From the NCBI RefSeq assembly GCF_002002725.1, contig NZ_MUNW01000035.1:1-64000 (forward strand): a DNA stretch of 64,000 nt, in the 5' to 3' direction. Made by a program: the position numbers and the translations under genes. Origin of the DNA: Sinorhizobium sp. A49. Lineage in GTDB: Bacteria > Pseudomonadota > Alphaproteobacteria > Rhizobiales > Rhizobiaceae. Below, piece after piece: positions 29,974 through 39,418 of the stretch. Under the pieces are notes generated by a model that saw nothing but the letters and a program-made list of their open reading frames with translations, searched no databases and was not told the DNA's origin. Positions within the stretch are counted from its first letter, which is position 1, and the number at the start of each line of letters is the position of its first letter.

Positions 29974-31608
29974 GTGCCCACCCGTATTTCGCCACTGGCC
30001 CCCTTCAAGCATGACATCTTCCGCACGATCTGGATCGCGAGCCTCGCGTCCAACTTCGGCGGCCTGATCCAGTCGGTCGGCGCCGCCTGGCTGATGACCT
30101 CGATTTCCTCGTCGGCCAACATGGTTGCGCTGGTCCAGGCATCGACCGCCCTTCCCATCATGATGTTCTCGCTGGTCTCCGGCGCGCTTGCCGACAATTT
30201 CGACCGGCGACGGATCATGCTGATCGCGCAGTGTTTCATGCTGACGGTGTCGGCGCTTCTGACCGTCTGCGCCTATCTCGGTATCATCACGCCTTGGCTG
30301 CTTCTGCTCTTCACCTTCCTGATCGGCTGCGGCACCGCGCTCAACAACCCCTCCTGGCAGGCTTCGGTCGGCGACATGGTTCCGCGCGATGACCTGCCGG
30401 CGGCAGTCGCCTTGAACAGCATGGGCTTCAACATCACCCGCAGCGTCGGCCCGGCGATCGGCGGCGTGATCGTGGCGACGGCGGGTGCTGCGGCCGCCTT
30501 TGCCGCCAACTCGCTCAGCTACTTCGCCATCCTGTTTGCGCTGGTGCGCTGGCGGCGCGAAGTGACCATGAGCCCGCTGCCGCGCGAAACGCTCGGCCGG
30601 GCGATCACGGCGGGCCTGCGCTATGTCGTCATGTCGCCCAACATCGGCAAGGTGCTGGTCCGCGGTTTCCTGTTCGGCCTTTCGGCAAGCGCCATTCTGG
30701 CGCTCCTGCCGCTGGTGGCGCGCAATCTCGTCCAGGGCGGCCCGCTCACCTACGGCCTGATGCTCGGCGCCTTCGGCCTCGGGGCGATCGGCGGGGCGTT
30801 GCTGAGCGCAAGACTGCGCGAAATGATGTCGAGCGAAGCGATCGTTCGCCTGGCCTTCGCCGGCTTTGCCTTGAGCACGCTGGTAATTGCCTTCAGCCCC
30901 TATGCGTGGCTCAGCTGTCTCATGCTGCTGGCCTCAGGCGCATCCTGGGTGCTGGCGCTGTCGCTGTTCAACACCACCGTTCAGCTTTCCGCCCCGCGCT
31001 GGGTCGTCGGCCGGGCTCTGTCGCTCTACCAGACCATGACCTTCGGCGGCATTGCCGGCGGCAGCTGGCTTTGGGGTACCACAGCGGAGCAATACGGCGC
31101 CACCAATGCGCTCTTTGCGTCCTGTCTGCTGATGCTGGCGGGAGCGGCCGTCGGCCTGCGCCTGCCGCTGCCGGAGTTCAAGTCGCTCAATCTCGACCCG
31201 CTCAACCGCTTCAACGAGCCGCTGCTCGAGCTGGACCTGAAGCCCCGCAGCGGCCCGATCGTCATCATGATCGATTACGAGATCGACGACGCCGACATAC
31301 CGGAGTTTCTGGAGACCATGGCCGAGCGGCGGCGCATCCGCATCCGCGACGGCGCCGGCCATTGGGCGCTGATGCGGGACCTCGAAATTCCGACCACCTG
31401 GACGGAGACCTATCATGTGCCGACCTGGGTGGAATATGTCCGCCACAACCAGCGCCGCACCCAGGCCGATGCCTCTGTCGGCGACAAGCTGACCGCGCTG
31501 CATCGGGGTGCCGCACCGCCGCGGGTGCACCGCATGATCGAGCGCCAGACGATCGTTCCGACCCACTACGAGCGCTACAAGCGCCAGGTGGACGTCGACA
31601 TGCACTGA
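29974..31608 (+). CDS. MFS transporter (EntS/MFS_3 type) with C-terminal ABM-like domain
   Basis: A 544-residue protein. Residues about 15-400 are a 12-segment major facilitator of the enterobactin-exporter/MFS_3 group (DNFDRRRIMLIAQ as the loop 2-3 motif). A soluble tail of about 120 residues (IVIMIDYEIDDADIPEFL, then GAGHWALMRDLEIP and YHVPTWVEYVRHNQR) resembles an antibiotic biosynthesis monooxygenase-type ferredoxin fold, a fusion widespread in alphaproteobacteria. The start is GTG 29974. Substrate unknown; efflux of a small molecule or siderophore is inferred. Confidence 0.87.
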   Translation: MPTRISPLAPFKHDIFRTIWIASLASNFGGLIQSVGAAWLMTSISSSANMVALVQASTALPIMMFSLVSGALADNFDRRRIMLIAQCFMLTVSALLTVCAYLGIITPWLLLLFTFLIGCGTALNNPSWQASVGDMVPRDDLPAAVALNSMGFNITRSVGPAIGGVIVATAGAAAAFAANSLSYFAILFALVRWRREVTMSPLPRETLGRAITAGLRYVVMSPNIGKVLVRGFLFGLSASAILALLPLVARNLVQGGPLTYGLMLGAFGLGAIGGALLSARLREMMSSEAIVRLAFAGFALSTLVIAFSPYAWLSCLMLLASGASWVLALSLFNTTVQLSAPRWVVGRALSLYQTMTFGGIAGGSWLWGTTAEQYGATNALFASCLLMLAGAAVGLRLPLPEFKSLNLDPLNRFNEPLLELDLKPRSGPIVIMIDYEIDDADIPEFLETMAERRRIRIRDGAGHWALMRDLEIPTTWTETYHVPTWVEYVRHNQRRTQADASVGDKLTALHRGAAPPRVHRMIERQTIVPTHYERYKRQVDVDMH

Positions 31609-31697
31609 CGGGACGCGCCCGAAAACGGGGCGCGTACAGTTCAACGACTTGAAGCAGGAATTGCCCAGGCCGGGTGCGGGCTAAGGACGCTGGCCGC

Positions 31698-32936
31698 TTA
31701 CCGAAGCTTCGCCTTCAGCGAGGCGTCGGGAAAGCAGGTCGGCTTGAGGCCGGCCTTGGCCTGCCAGTCGCCGAGCGAGCGGCGCGTCTTGTAGCCGGCG
31801 AGACCATCGGCCTTGCCGACATCATAACCCTTGGCGACCAGCGCCTTCTGCATCGCCAGGACATCGGAGCGCAGCATGTTGCCGACATCGCCCCAGGCGC
31901 CGCGGAAGGCGCCGCCGCCCGAGCCGATGCGATCGGCAAGATTGCCGATGAAGAGCGCATAGAGGTCGGAGTTGTTGTATTCCTTGAGCACGTAGAAGTT
32001 CGGCGTGACGATGAACTCCGGCCCGTGCGTGCCGGCCGGAACCAGCATCATCGACGGCGCCGAGAGCTCGTGCGACGGGAACGCCTTGCCGGAAATGCGG
32101 GTGATGCCGTTGCCGGCCCAGTCAGACATCGGCCGGGCGAGATCGGGCCCTTCCTGCGCGCAGGAGACCCCCGCCGGAATCGACACTTCGAAGCCCCAGT
32201 CGCGGCCGCGCTGCCAGCCCTTCTTGACGAGATAATTGGCGATCGACGCCAGGCTGTCGGGAACCGAGGTCCAGATGTCGCGGCGACCGTCGCCATCGAA
32301 ATCGACAGCATATTGCAGGAAGCTCGATGGCATGAACTGCGGCTGGCCCATGGCGCCAGCCCAGGAGCCGCGCATCGATGCCTCTTCGACGTCGCCGCTT
32401 TCCAGAATATGCAGGGCGGCGATCAGCTCGCGACGGAACAGGTCCGGACGGGTCGACATGAAGGCCTTCGTCGCCAGCACGTCAACGACAGGGTAGGGAA
32501 TTTTGGCGCGGCCGAAGCCGGATTCGCGGCCCCAGATCGCCACGACCACCGATGCCGGCACCCCATAGGTTTTCTCGATCCGCTTCAATGTGGAGGCGTG
32601 GGTGGACGCAAGGCTTCGCCCGGTTGCCGCCAGTCCCTGCAGGCGCTTTTCGGAGAAGTAGCTGCCGGGCGAGGAAAACTCCGCCTGGCTCTGCTTCTGT
32701 TCCTTGGGCTTAGGAAAACCGGGAGGTGCCAGATCGGGCAGGTCCCAATTGAGCTTCACGTCGGCGAATGCCGCCTTGAAGGATTGCGCCGAAACGCCCG
32801 ACTTCTCGGCCTCCGGCCAGAGATCACGCTCAAGCCACTGGCGGAACTGCATCTCGACATCGGCCTTGGAGGCCGCCTGCGCGAAGCCCGCGAAAACCAG
32901 GAGCAACATTGTCGACAGTGATAGAAATCTCAGCAT
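31698..32936 (-). CDS. Lytic murein transglycosylase, MltB family, with peptidoglycan-binding domain
   Basis: A 412-residue exported enzyme with a signal peptide (1-21, ending FAGFAQA). The SLT_2 catalytic domain has the acid Glu138 in AIWGRESGFG, SFLQYAVDFDGDGRRDIW and MGQPQFMPSSF. The C terminus (about 340-412) is a PG_binding_1 domain (LRSDVLAMQKALVAKGY). It cleaves the MurNAc-GlcNAc bond to give 1,6-anhydro-MurNAc. It stands alone, and an intergenic palindromic repeat lies upstream. Confidence 0.93.
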   Translation of the reverse strand: MLRFLSLSTMLLLVFAGFAQAASKADVEMQFRQWLERDLWPEAEKSGVSAQSFKAAFADVKLNWDLPDLAPPGFPKPKEQKQSQAEFSSPGSYFSEKRLQGLAATGRSLASTHASTLKRIEKTYGVPASVVVAIWGRESGFGRAKIPYPVVDVLATKAFMSTRPDLFRRELIAALHILESGDVEEASMRGSWAGAMGQPQFMPSSFLQYAVDFDGDGRRDIWTSVPDSLASIANYLVKKGWQRGRDWGFEVSIPAGVSCAQEGPDLARPMSDWAGNGITRISGKAFPSHELSAPSMMLVPAGTHGPEFIVTPNFYVLKEYNNSDLYALFIGNLADRIGSGGGAFRGAWGDVGNMLRSDVLAMQKALVAKGYDVGKADGLAGYKTRRSLGDWQAKAGLKPTCFPDASLKAKLR

Positions 32937-32946
32937 CCGGCTTCCC

Positions 32947-33006
32947 TAGAGCATGTCGCGCAAAAGTGCGCAGCGGTTTTGCGCCAACGACATGCGCAAA
33001 AACAAG
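32947..33006. repeat. Rhizobial intergenic palindromic repeat, copy 1
   Basis: It begins TAGAGCATG and ends GCGCAAAAACAA. Outer arms GCATGTCG (32951-32958) and CGACATGC (32988-32995) enclose an inner stem CGCAAAA/TTTTGCG around GTGCGCAGCGG. It matches copy 2 at 47631 in layout, loop and tail, with compensating changes in the stems. Confidence 0.8.
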
Positions 33007-33102
33007 AAGGTAAAGCGCAGTCAGCTAAACTGAAAGACCGCAACGCGCTTTACGGGTTGGATCGCGGGCGTTCGGGGCAAAGACCCCGATCCGTTCAAGG
33101 CG

Positions 33103-33708
33103 TCAGATCGAGGTGCGCGCGCGAAGGGCGGCCGCCAGCGTGCCCTCGTCGAGATAGTCGAGTTCGCCGCCGACGGGCACGCCATGGGCAAGCCGGGTGA
33201 TCTTCACCTCCATGCCCTCGATCTGGTCGGTGATGTAGTGGGCGGTGGTCTGGCCCTCGACCGTGGCGTTGACGGCGATGATGAGTTCGCGCACGCCGCC
33301 ATTGGCAACGCGCTGCACCAGCCCCTTGATGCTGAGATCGTCGGGGCCGACACCGTCGAGCGGCGACAGCGTGCCGCCAAGCACGTGATAGGCGGCGTTC
33401 ATGGCTGCGGCGCGCTCCAGCGCCCAGAGATCGGCGACGTCCTCGACGACGATGATCACCGTATGGTCGCGGCGCTCATCGGAACAGACGGTGCAAGGGT
33501 CGATCGTGTCGACATTGCCGCAGCACGAGCAGATGCGCACCTTGCGATGGGCCTCGCCCATGGCTTCGGCCAGCGGCCCGAGCAGTTGGTCCTTCTTCTT
33601 GACCAAATGCAGTGCCGCGCGCCGCGCCGAACGCGGCCCGAGCCCCGGCACCTTTGCCAGAAGCTGGATCAGTTTTTCAATTTCAGGACCGGTGACTCGC
33701 TTTGCCAT
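33103..33708 (-). CDS. recR: Recombination mediator RecR
   Basis: A 201-residue RecFOR-pathway protein. It has the N-terminal HhH ([19 protein letters not shown]), the four-Cys zinc motif ([16 protein letters not shown], about 57-72), a Toprim domain ([15 protein letters not shown]) and a C-terminal Walker-like part (ALRARTSI end). RecR normally sits with dnaX and ybaB; here a LysE gene has been placed between recR and ybaB. Confidence 0.97.
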   Translation of the reverse strand: MAKRVTGPEIEKLIQLLAKVPGLGPRSARRAALHLVKKKDQLLGPLAEAMGEAHRKVRICSCCGNVDTIDPCTVCSDERRDHTVIIVVEDVADLWALERAAAMNAAYHVLGGTLSPLDGVGPDDLSIKGLVQRVANGGVRELIIAVNATVEGQTTAHYITDQIEGMEVKITRLAHGVPVGGELDYLDEGTLAAALRARTSI

Positions 33709-33815
33709 GCGGCGCTTTTAGCCCAAATCGTCGGCAAACGGAATCGTCTAACCGGAATATGACGCGGCTCCCGGCCTCGATACCACAGCAGACAAAAGGC
33801 GCGTCGAAGCAGGAC

Positions 33816-34427
33816 TCAACGGGTGGCGACGACGACGGCCGCGCCGGCGATGGTTCCGGCGCTGGCGCGGTTGGCGATGCGAACTGCGCGCTTGCTCTTC
33901 AGCAGCTTGCGGGCGTTGGCGGCCATGGTGACCCAACCCAAATCGACCACGACCAGCACTATCAGCATGGTGGCAACCAGCTGCATCCAGCCAATCAAGG
34001 TGACAGCGCGCAGGTCGATGATCGACGGCAACAGCGCGACGTAGAACATCATCACCTTGGGATTGCCGAGCGTGACCGTCAGGCCGGCGAAGAACAGCCT
34101 GGAGGCCGAATGCGACTGCGGCAGGCTGTCGCCGGGCATATCCGGTTCGGCCATCCACATTTTCCAGGCGAGATAGAGCAGATAGGCGACGCCCAGCCAC
34201 TTGATGGCGACAAACAGCAGGTGGAAGCTTTCGGCAATCGCCGCAAGGCCTGCCACGGCAAACGACAGCCAGATGGCTTCGCCGATCCAGAGCGCCACGA
34301 GGAAGGGCAGCACGTCGCGCGCGCCCTTCGACAGCACGCGCGCCACGAGCGCTGCGACACTCGGGCCGGGCGAGCCGGCCGCAACCAGCAAGGCGCCGGC
34401 AAACATAAGCAGGGACGTCATGGTCAT
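33816..34427 (-). CDS. LysE/RhtB family amino-acid exporter
   Basis: A 203-residue protein with six hydrophobic segments and the family signature GSPGPSVAALVARVLSKGARD near residues 18-38, then LGVAYLLYLAWKMW and LGNPKVMMFYVALLP. Family members export amino acids or homoserine lactones; the substrate cannot be set from sequence. ATG 34427 has GAGGAGGAT just upstream. It interrupts the usual recR-ybaB-dnaX cluster. Confidence 0.92.
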   Translation of the reverse strand: MTMTSLLMFAGALLVAAGSPGPSVAALVARVLSKGARDVLPFLVALWIGEAIWLSFAVAGLAAIAESFHLLFVAIKWLGVAYLLYLAWKMWMAEPDMPGDSLPQSHSASRLFFAGLTVTLGNPKVMMFYVALLPSIIDLRAVTLIGWMQLVATMLIVLVVVDLGWVTMAANARKLLKSKRAVRIANRASAGTIAGAAVVVATR

Positions 34428-34626
34428 GCGCGATCCTCCTCGGGAGGCGGCAATTTATCATGCTTTGCCGTCGGCGCCAGTGGCGGGCGGACGCGAAATC
34501 TCAAGCGCCAATGCGCCAGTCGGACGGTCCGCGGGCGCATTGCAAGATTACCGATCGCGATAGAAACAGACACTCACCGATGGAAGTGAGACACCTGTCG
34601 CCATTCATCGATGAAGGAAGAACGGA

Positions 34627-34950
34627 TCAGAACGGCAGCTTCATGCCCGGCGGAATCGGCAGGCCGGCGGTGAGTTCACGGGTCTTTTCGGCCTGAACGG
34701 CCTCGGCCTTGTCCTTGGCGTCCTTGTGAGCGGCGACGATCAGGTCTTCGAGGATCTCGACGTCGTCTTCCTTGAACATCGACGGGTCGATCTTCAGGCT
34801 CTTCAGGGTGCCCTTGCCATCGAGACGGACGGTGACGAGACCGCCGCCAGAGGTGCCGTCGACTTCGAGCGCGGCGATTTCCGCCTGCATCTTCTCCATC
34901 TTGGCCTGCATTTCCTTGACCTTGCCCATCATCCCCATGATGTCGCGCAT
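34627..34950 (-). CDS. YbaB/EbfC family nucleoid-associated protein
   Basis: A 107-residue DNA-binding protein. It begins [15 protein letters not shown] with a long heptad-rich helix (to about residue 33), then [18 protein letters not shown] and the C-terminal [10 protein letters not shown], all typical of YbaB. ATG 34950 is chosen over a much longer in-frame extension into dnaX. It follows dnaX by 46 bp, the standard dnaX-ybaB pair. Confidence 0.95.
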   Translation of the reverse strand: MRDIMGMMGKVKEMQAKMEKMQAEIAALEVDGTSGGGLVTVRLDGKGTLKSLKIDPSMFKEDDVEILEDLIVAAHKDAKDKAEAVQAEKTRELTAGLPIPPGMKLPF

Positions 34951-34996
34951 CGTCGTCTCCTGTTCTCTAGAAATTTCCGGTCGTTCGACCGACGGA

Positions 34997-36871
34997 CTAT
35001 TCGATATCGTCGCCGGGGACGATATCGCCATCGGCAGATTCGGCTGTGGCCGGAGCAACGCTCTCGGCCTCTTCTTCCTCGACGGCGCGAATGCGCACGT
35101 CGGTGATCTTGGCGCCCGGGAAGCGGGCGAGAATGGCAGCCACATCCGGATCCTGGCGCGCGTCGCTGACGCGCTTTTCCTGGGCCTGCTGCTCGGCTTC
35201 GATCATCGTCGGCTCGCCGGGGTCACGGCTGTAGCTGACGATCCAGTGAATGCCGGTCCATTCCTTGAGCTTGACGGCGAGTTCGCCAAGCAGGGTTTTC
35301 GGCGCATCGTCGGAAACGTTGACGTCGAGACGGCCGGGCTCGATGCGCACCAACCGTATGAAGCCACGCACCAGCGTCTTCAGTTTGATGTCTTTATTCT
35401 TGCCGCAGAGGTCAGCGATGTCGCTGACCGAATTGACCGGCACCGACGGCTGCGACTTGGCTGCCGGGGCTGCTGCCGGCCGCTCCTCCGTGTGCCCGAC
35501 GCTGATCGGCTGCGGGCTGACATCGGGAACGGCTCGCAACATCGTCGCGCCGTTGCCGGTCGGCCGTCCGATCGATACCGGTTGGGCGGCTTGCGCCTGT
35601 AACGGGCTGCCGGCCGACGCCTGCACGCCGCCGCCACTGCCGCCGCCGCCTGAGGTCGGACGGGCGCCACCGCTGTCGCTGCCGGAGAGTTCGAGCACGC
35701 GTCTCGCCGCGTCTTCCGGCGACGGAAGATGGGCGGCATGGGCAAGCCGGATCAGCACCATTTCCGCAGCACCCGCCGGGCGCGACGAACTTTCGGCCTC
35801 GGGAATGCCCTTCAAGAGCATCTGCCAGATGCGCGACAGAGTGGTGACGGCGACACTGCCGGCAAATTCGGCGCCGCGCGTCCGCTCGATCTCGCTCAGG
35901 GACTGGTCGCTGGCGGCATCCGGCACGTATTTCAGCCGGGTGACGAGATGGGTGAAATCGGCAAGGTCGGTCAAAACCACCGTCGGGTTGGCGCCGGCCT
36001 CGTATTGGGCTGTGAATTCGCCGAGCGCTGCCGCAACGTCACCCCTGACGATATGCTCGAACAGATCGACGATGCGGGCGCGATCAGCAAGACCGAGCAT
36101 CGAGCGCACCGTCTCGACCTCGACGGAACCGCCGCCATGGGCGATCGCCTGATCAAGCAGCGACAGGCCGTCGCGGGCAGAGCCCTCGGCCGCACGCGCC
36201 ACCATCGCCAGCGCTTCCGGGTCAAAGGAAACGCCTTCCTTGCCGAGAATGGTCGAAAACAGGCCGACGAGGTCCGAGCCGCTGATGCGCCGGAGGTCGA
36301 AGCGCTGACAGCGCGACAGCACCGTGATCGGCACCTTGCGGATTTCGGTGGTGGCGAAGATGAACTTCACATGCTCCGGCGGCTCTTCGAGCGTCTTCAA
36401 CAGGCCGTTGAAGGCCTGCGTCGACAGCATGTGCACTTCGTCGATGATATAGACCTTGTAGCGCGCCGATACCGGGCGGTAGCGCACCTGCTCGATGATC
36501 TCGCGGATATCGTCGATGCCGGTATGCGAGGCGGCGTCCATTTCGATGACGTCGACATGGCGCCCGTCCATGATCGCCTGGCAATGCTCGCCGGGCAAGC
36601 GCAGGTCGATGGTCGGTCGATCGATGTCGGGTGTCTTGTAGTTCAGCGCACGGGCGAGAATGCGGGCGGTGGTGGTCTTGCCCACCCCGCGCACACCGGT
36701 CAGCATGTAGGCTTGGGCGATGCGGCCGGTCTCGAACGCGTTGGTCAGCGTGCGCACCATCGGCTCCTGGCCGACCATCAGGTCGGAGAAATCCTTGGGG
36801 CGATATTTACGCGCCAGAACGCGGTAGGCGGCTGGTTTCTGTTCGGATGAAATGGACGTTTCGTCGCTCAT
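34997..36871 (-). CDS. dnaX: DNA polymerase III subunits gamma/tau
   Basis: A 624-residue clamp-loader ATPase. Walker A is [10 protein letters not shown] (59-68), Walker B IIDEVHML (142-149), and the SRC motif LSRCQRF is near 186. The zinc-binding loop is reduced to one Cys (GEHC, 94-97), as in other alphaproteobacteria. The linker (about 390-470) is Gly/Ser/Pro-rich and the C-terminal tau part ends with a Glu/Asp-rich tail. No obvious slippery site for gamma was identified by eye. Confidence 0.96.
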   Translation of the reverse strand: MSDETSISSEQKPAAYRVLARKYRPKDFSDLMVGQEPMVRTLTNAFETGRIAQAYMLTGVRGVGKTTTARILARALNYKTPDIDRPTIDLRLPGEHCQAIMDGRHVDVIEMDAASHTGIDDIREIIEQVRYRPVSARYKVYIIDEVHMLSTQAFNGLLKTLEEPPEHVKFIFATTEIRKVPITVLSRCQRFDLRRISGSDLVGLFSTILGKEGVSFDPEALAMVARAAEGSARDGLSLLDQAIAHGGGSVEVETVRSMLGLADRARIVDLFEHIVRGDVAAALGEFTAQYEAGANPTVVLTDLADFTHLVTRLKYVPDAASDQSLSEIERTRGAEFAGSVAVTTLSRIWQMLLKGIPEAESSSRPAGAAEMVLIRLAHAAHLPSPEDAARRVLELSGSDSGGARPTSGGGGSGGGVQASAGSPLQAQAAQPVSIGRPTGNGATMLRAVPDVSPQPISVGHTEERPAAAPAAKSQPSVPVNSVSDIADLCGKNKDIKLKTLVRGFIRLVRIEPGRLDVNVSDDAPKTLLGELAVKLKEWTGIHWIVSYSRDPGEPTMIEAEQQAQEKRVSDARQDPDVAAILARFPGAKITDVRIRAVEEEEAESVAPATAESADGDIVPGDDIE

Positions 36872-36968
36872 CGACCCTGCCGCTTTATGAATTCGTGTCC
36901 CGACAGGACGGATTTACGGCACCGCGCGTCGCATGGGATGCGTCTGGTCACCGCAACTTTGTGTGGTG

Positions 36969-37012
36969 CTGCCTGATTGCTGAGAGCGGTTTCGATCTCA
37001 GCAATCAGGCAG
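36969..37012 (-). other. 17-bp perfect inverted repeat at the 3' end of the SRP RNA gene
   Basis: The arms at 36969-36985 and 36996-37012 are exact complements with a 10-nt loop. The structure starts where the SRP RNA stem ends on the minus strand. No U-run follows, so it is not a standard intrinsic terminator. A processing or protective hairpin is possible. Confidence 0.7.
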
Positions 37013-37113
37013 GTGGGAGGCTGGCACGATGACCCGTGCCGGGGCTCGTTAGGGCTGCTTCCTTCCGGACCTGACCCGGTTGGCGAGTGGCTCGTCCACC
37101 ACCAACCTCCCGG
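37013..37113 (-). ncRNA. ffs: Signal recognition particle RNA, small (4.5S-like) type
   Basis: On the minus strand the apical domain reads GGTCAGGTCCGGAAGGAAGC followed by AGCCCTAA, the universal SRP helix 8 with its GGAA tetraloop. The flanks pair as a long rod, with CCTCCC (37106-37111) opposite GGGAGG (37015-37020). About 100 nt, as in other Gram-negatives. It binds Ffh for co-translational targeting. It lies just upstream of dnaX on the same strand, a frequent position in rhizobia. The exact ends are estimated. Confidence 0.95.
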
Positions 37114-37217
37114 CTCCCATATCGGCAATATCGCAAGCAAATGCAAGCCAAGCCGTCAAAAAACTGATATCGATATGCAAAACAAGGCGAATCCGCTCCC
37201 GGCCCAAGGAGACCTTC

Positions 37218-37622
37218 TTGACGACATTCACCCTTGACGAGCGGCTTGAACGCGACGGCATCCCGATCGCCTCGATCGGCCTCTGCCAGATGCGCCTGAT
37301 GAACGATCGCCGCTGGCCCTGGCTGGTGCTCATTCCCCAACGCGGGGGTATCTCCGAGATCTTCGATCTGTCGCCGCTCGACCAGACGATGCTGACATTC
37401 GAGACCAACATGGTGGCAACCGCCTTGAAAAAAGTCACCGGTGCCGAGAAGATCAATGTCGGCGCGCTCGGCAACATCGTCCGCCAGCTCCATGTGCATA
37501 TCATCGCCCGCAGCGACGGCGACCCGAATTGGCCCGGCCCCGTCTGGGGCTTCGGCAAGTCGGAGCCCTGGGGCGAGCAGGACCACCAGGCATTTGCAGC
37601 CCGCATTCTGGAAAATCTCTGA
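37218..37622 (+). CDS. HIT domain protein
   Basis: A 134-residue HIT-superfamily nucleotide hydrolase or transferase. TTG 37218 is chosen since AAGGAG precedes it by 6 nt and the protein then begins MTTFTLDERL. The histidine triad region is RQLHVHIIARSDGDPNWPGP, with His92 and His94; the first triad His is Gln, a variant usual in this alphaproteobacterial group. The exact substrate is unknown. It is 2 bp upstream of nudC, so the pair is an operon for nucleotide clean-up. Confidence 0.88.
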   Translation: MTTFTLDERLERDGIPIASIGLCQMRLMNDRRWPWLVLIPQRGGISEIFDLSPLDQTMLTFETNMVATALKKVTGAEKINVGALGNIVRQLHVHIIARSDGDPNWPGPVWGFGKSEPWGEQDHQAFAARILENL

Positions 37623-37624
37623 AC

Positions 37625-38605
37625 ATGACGAAATCGATCTTTGACCTTCGAAGCCCCCATCCGGAGCCGAGCACCCTCGTCGCCTTTTCCGAAAATCACC
37701 TCAATCGCCAGTCGGAGCACCGCGCCGACGATTGCATCGAAGTTGCGCTCAAGCATCCTGGCGCCCATTTCCTCGCCTTTTCCGGACCCAAGCTGATCGT
37801 CAAGCACGACGAGAAGATCATCGATCCGCTGTTTGCGCCCTATGAACTCGAAGGGCTCGAGCCGGTGCTCGACGAAACCATCCTGCTCGGTTACCTCACG
37901 AATGGTGAGCCGCGCCTTGCTGTGCCGACCGGCTTGACCGAGGACAACATCGCCGAGCCTTTCAAGATCGCCGACGGGCGCACGCTCTACCGCCAGCAGA
38001 TGCTGCCGGAAGAACTTCTCGGTCAGTTCGCCCAAGGCTCGAGTCTGATCACCTGGAACGCCAACAACCGCTTCTGCGGCCGTTGCGCCGGGCCGATGGA
38101 AGGCAAATCAGGCGGTTATCGCCGGGTCTGCACCGCCTGCGGCCACATGGTCTTCCCGCGCACCGATCCCGTCGTCATCATGATGACCATCGATCTGGAG
38201 CGCGACCTCTGCCTGCTCGGCCGTAGCCCGCATTTCACTGCCGGCATGTATTCGTGCCTCGCCGGCTTCGTCGAGCCGGGCGAGACCATCGAAAATGCCG
38301 TGCGCCGCGAAACCCACGAGGAATCCGGCATCCACATCGGCCGGGTGCGCTACCACGCTTCGCAACCCTGGCCGATGCCGCACACGCTGATGATCGGCTG
38401 TTATGCCGAAGCGAAATCGACAGTGATCAAGCGCGACGAGCAGGAACTCGAGGACGTTCGCTGGTTTACCCGCGAGGAAACGGCGGCGATGCTGGAGCGC
38501 ACGACCGGCGTCGCCGATACCGGCAACGAGCATATTCCGCCGCCGAAGGGGGCCATCGCCCACCGGCTGATGCGCGACTGGCTGGCCTGGGGCGAGCACG
38601 GCTGA
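37625..38605 (+). CDS. nudC: NADH pyrophosphatase / NAD-cap hydrolase NudC
   Basis: A 326-residue Nudix enzyme. The zinc ribbon has CGRC and CTAC pairs (about 147-168). The Nudix box runs GFVEPGETIENAVRRETHEE then SG. SQPWPMPHTLM is the NudC-specific motif after the box that recognises NAD(H). The enzyme splits NADH to NMNH and AMP and removes NAD caps from RNA. ATG 37625 is 3 nt after the HIT gene stop. Confidence 0.95.
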   Translation: MTKSIFDLRSPHPEPSTLVAFSENHLNRQSEHRADDCIEVALKHPGAHFLAFSGPKLIVKHDEKIIDPLFAPYELEGLEPVLDETILLGYLTNGEPRLAVPTGLTEDNIAEPFKIADGRTLYRQQMLPEELLGQFAQGSSLITWNANNRFCGRCAGPMEGKSGGYRRVCTACGHMVFPRTDPVVIMMTIDLERDLCLLGRSPHFTAGMYSCLAGFVEPGETIENAVRRETHEESGIHIGRVRYHASQPWPMPHTLMIGCYAEAKSTVIKRDEQELEDVRWFTREETAAMLERTTGVADTGNEHIPPPKGAIAHRLMRDWLAWGEHG

Positions 38606-38636
38606 GCAAAGCCCAGCCGATACGAGGAGACTTGCC

Positions 38637-39347
38637 TTGTCCCGCTCCGAACGGCTGCTCGACCTGCTGCAGGTTCTCAGACGCTACCGACAGCCCGTCA
38701 GCGGCCGGCGACTGGCGGAGGAAACCGGCGTCAGCCTCAGGACGCTCTACCGTGATATTGCCAGCCTGCAGGCCCAGGGCGCCCATATCGAGGGCGAGCC
38801 GGGACTTGGCTATGTCCTCAAACCCGGCTTCATGCTGCCGCCGATGATGTTCTCGCAGGAGGAGATCGAGGCCTTGGTGCTCGGCTCACGCTGGGTGGCA
38901 AAACGCGCCGACACCCATCTGGCGAAGGCTGCCGGCGATGCGCTCGCCAAGATCGCGGCGGTTCTGCCGGCGGATCTTCGTGAAGAGCTCGATGCCTCGA
39001 CGCTGCTTGTCGGGCCAGCCCCGCCCGTCGCCGACCGCATCGACGTCGCGCTGTTGCGCAAGGCGATACGCCACGAGCGCAAGCTCGACCTTGCCTATAT
39101 CGATACGGATGGCGGCGAGACGCGTCGCACCGTCTGGCCGTTTGCGCTCGGCTTCTTCGAGAATGTCCGGGTGCTGGTTGCATGGTGCGAGCTGCGCCAG
39201 GGGTTCCGGCACTTCCGGACCGACCGCATCCGGCAGGCGGACGTCAGCAAGACGCGCTATGGACGCCGCCGGCAGGTGTTGCTTCGGGAATGGCGGGAGG
39301 CCCAGAACATCGGCCCACCTGAGGGCAGGCGCGTCGGTTCGGCGTGA
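38637..39347 (+). CDS. YafY-type transcriptional regulator (HTH + WYL domain)
   Basis: A 236-residue protein from TTG 38637, with GAGGAG upstream. The N-terminal DeoR-like helix-turn-helix is RRLAEETGVSLRTLYRDIAS (about 23-42). The WYL domain (about 138-210) has LDLAYIDTDGGETRRTVWPFAL. Such regulators often control a neighbouring small glyoxalase-fold gene, and one lies 130 bp downstream on the same strand, with a dyad between them. Confidence 0.9.
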   Translation: MSRSERLLDLLQVLRRYRQPVSGRRLAEETGVSLRTLYRDIASLQAQGAHIEGEPGLGYVLKPGFMLPPMMFSQEEIEALVLGSRWVAKRADTHLAKAAGDALAKIAAVLPADLREELDASTLLVGPAPPVADRIDVALLRKAIRHERKLDLAYIDTDGGETRRTVWPFALGFFENVRVLVAWCELRQGFRHFRTDRIRQADVSKTRYGRRRQVLLREWREAQNIGPPEGRRVGSA

Positions 39348-39348
39348 G

Positions 39349-39366
39349 GCATTTCGTGCGAAATGC
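39349..39366 (+). terminator. Short hairpin directly after the YafY stop
   Basis: GCATTTCG and CGAAATGC are exact 8-bp arms with a 2-nt centre, one base after the stop codon. There is no U-run. It may be a weak terminator or a degenerate piece of the intergenic repeat, which shares GCATTTC. Confidence 0.35.
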
Positions 39367-39418
39367 TTGGAGCGCGTCTTCCACCAGCAAGACGCAAAGC
39401 AAAGCCGGCCCAATCAAT

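Noticed and set aside
34997-36871. Degenerate dnaX zinc motif as a defect
   Set aside because: The reduced GEHC form is what alphaproteobacterial DnaX proteins usually show, so it is not damage.
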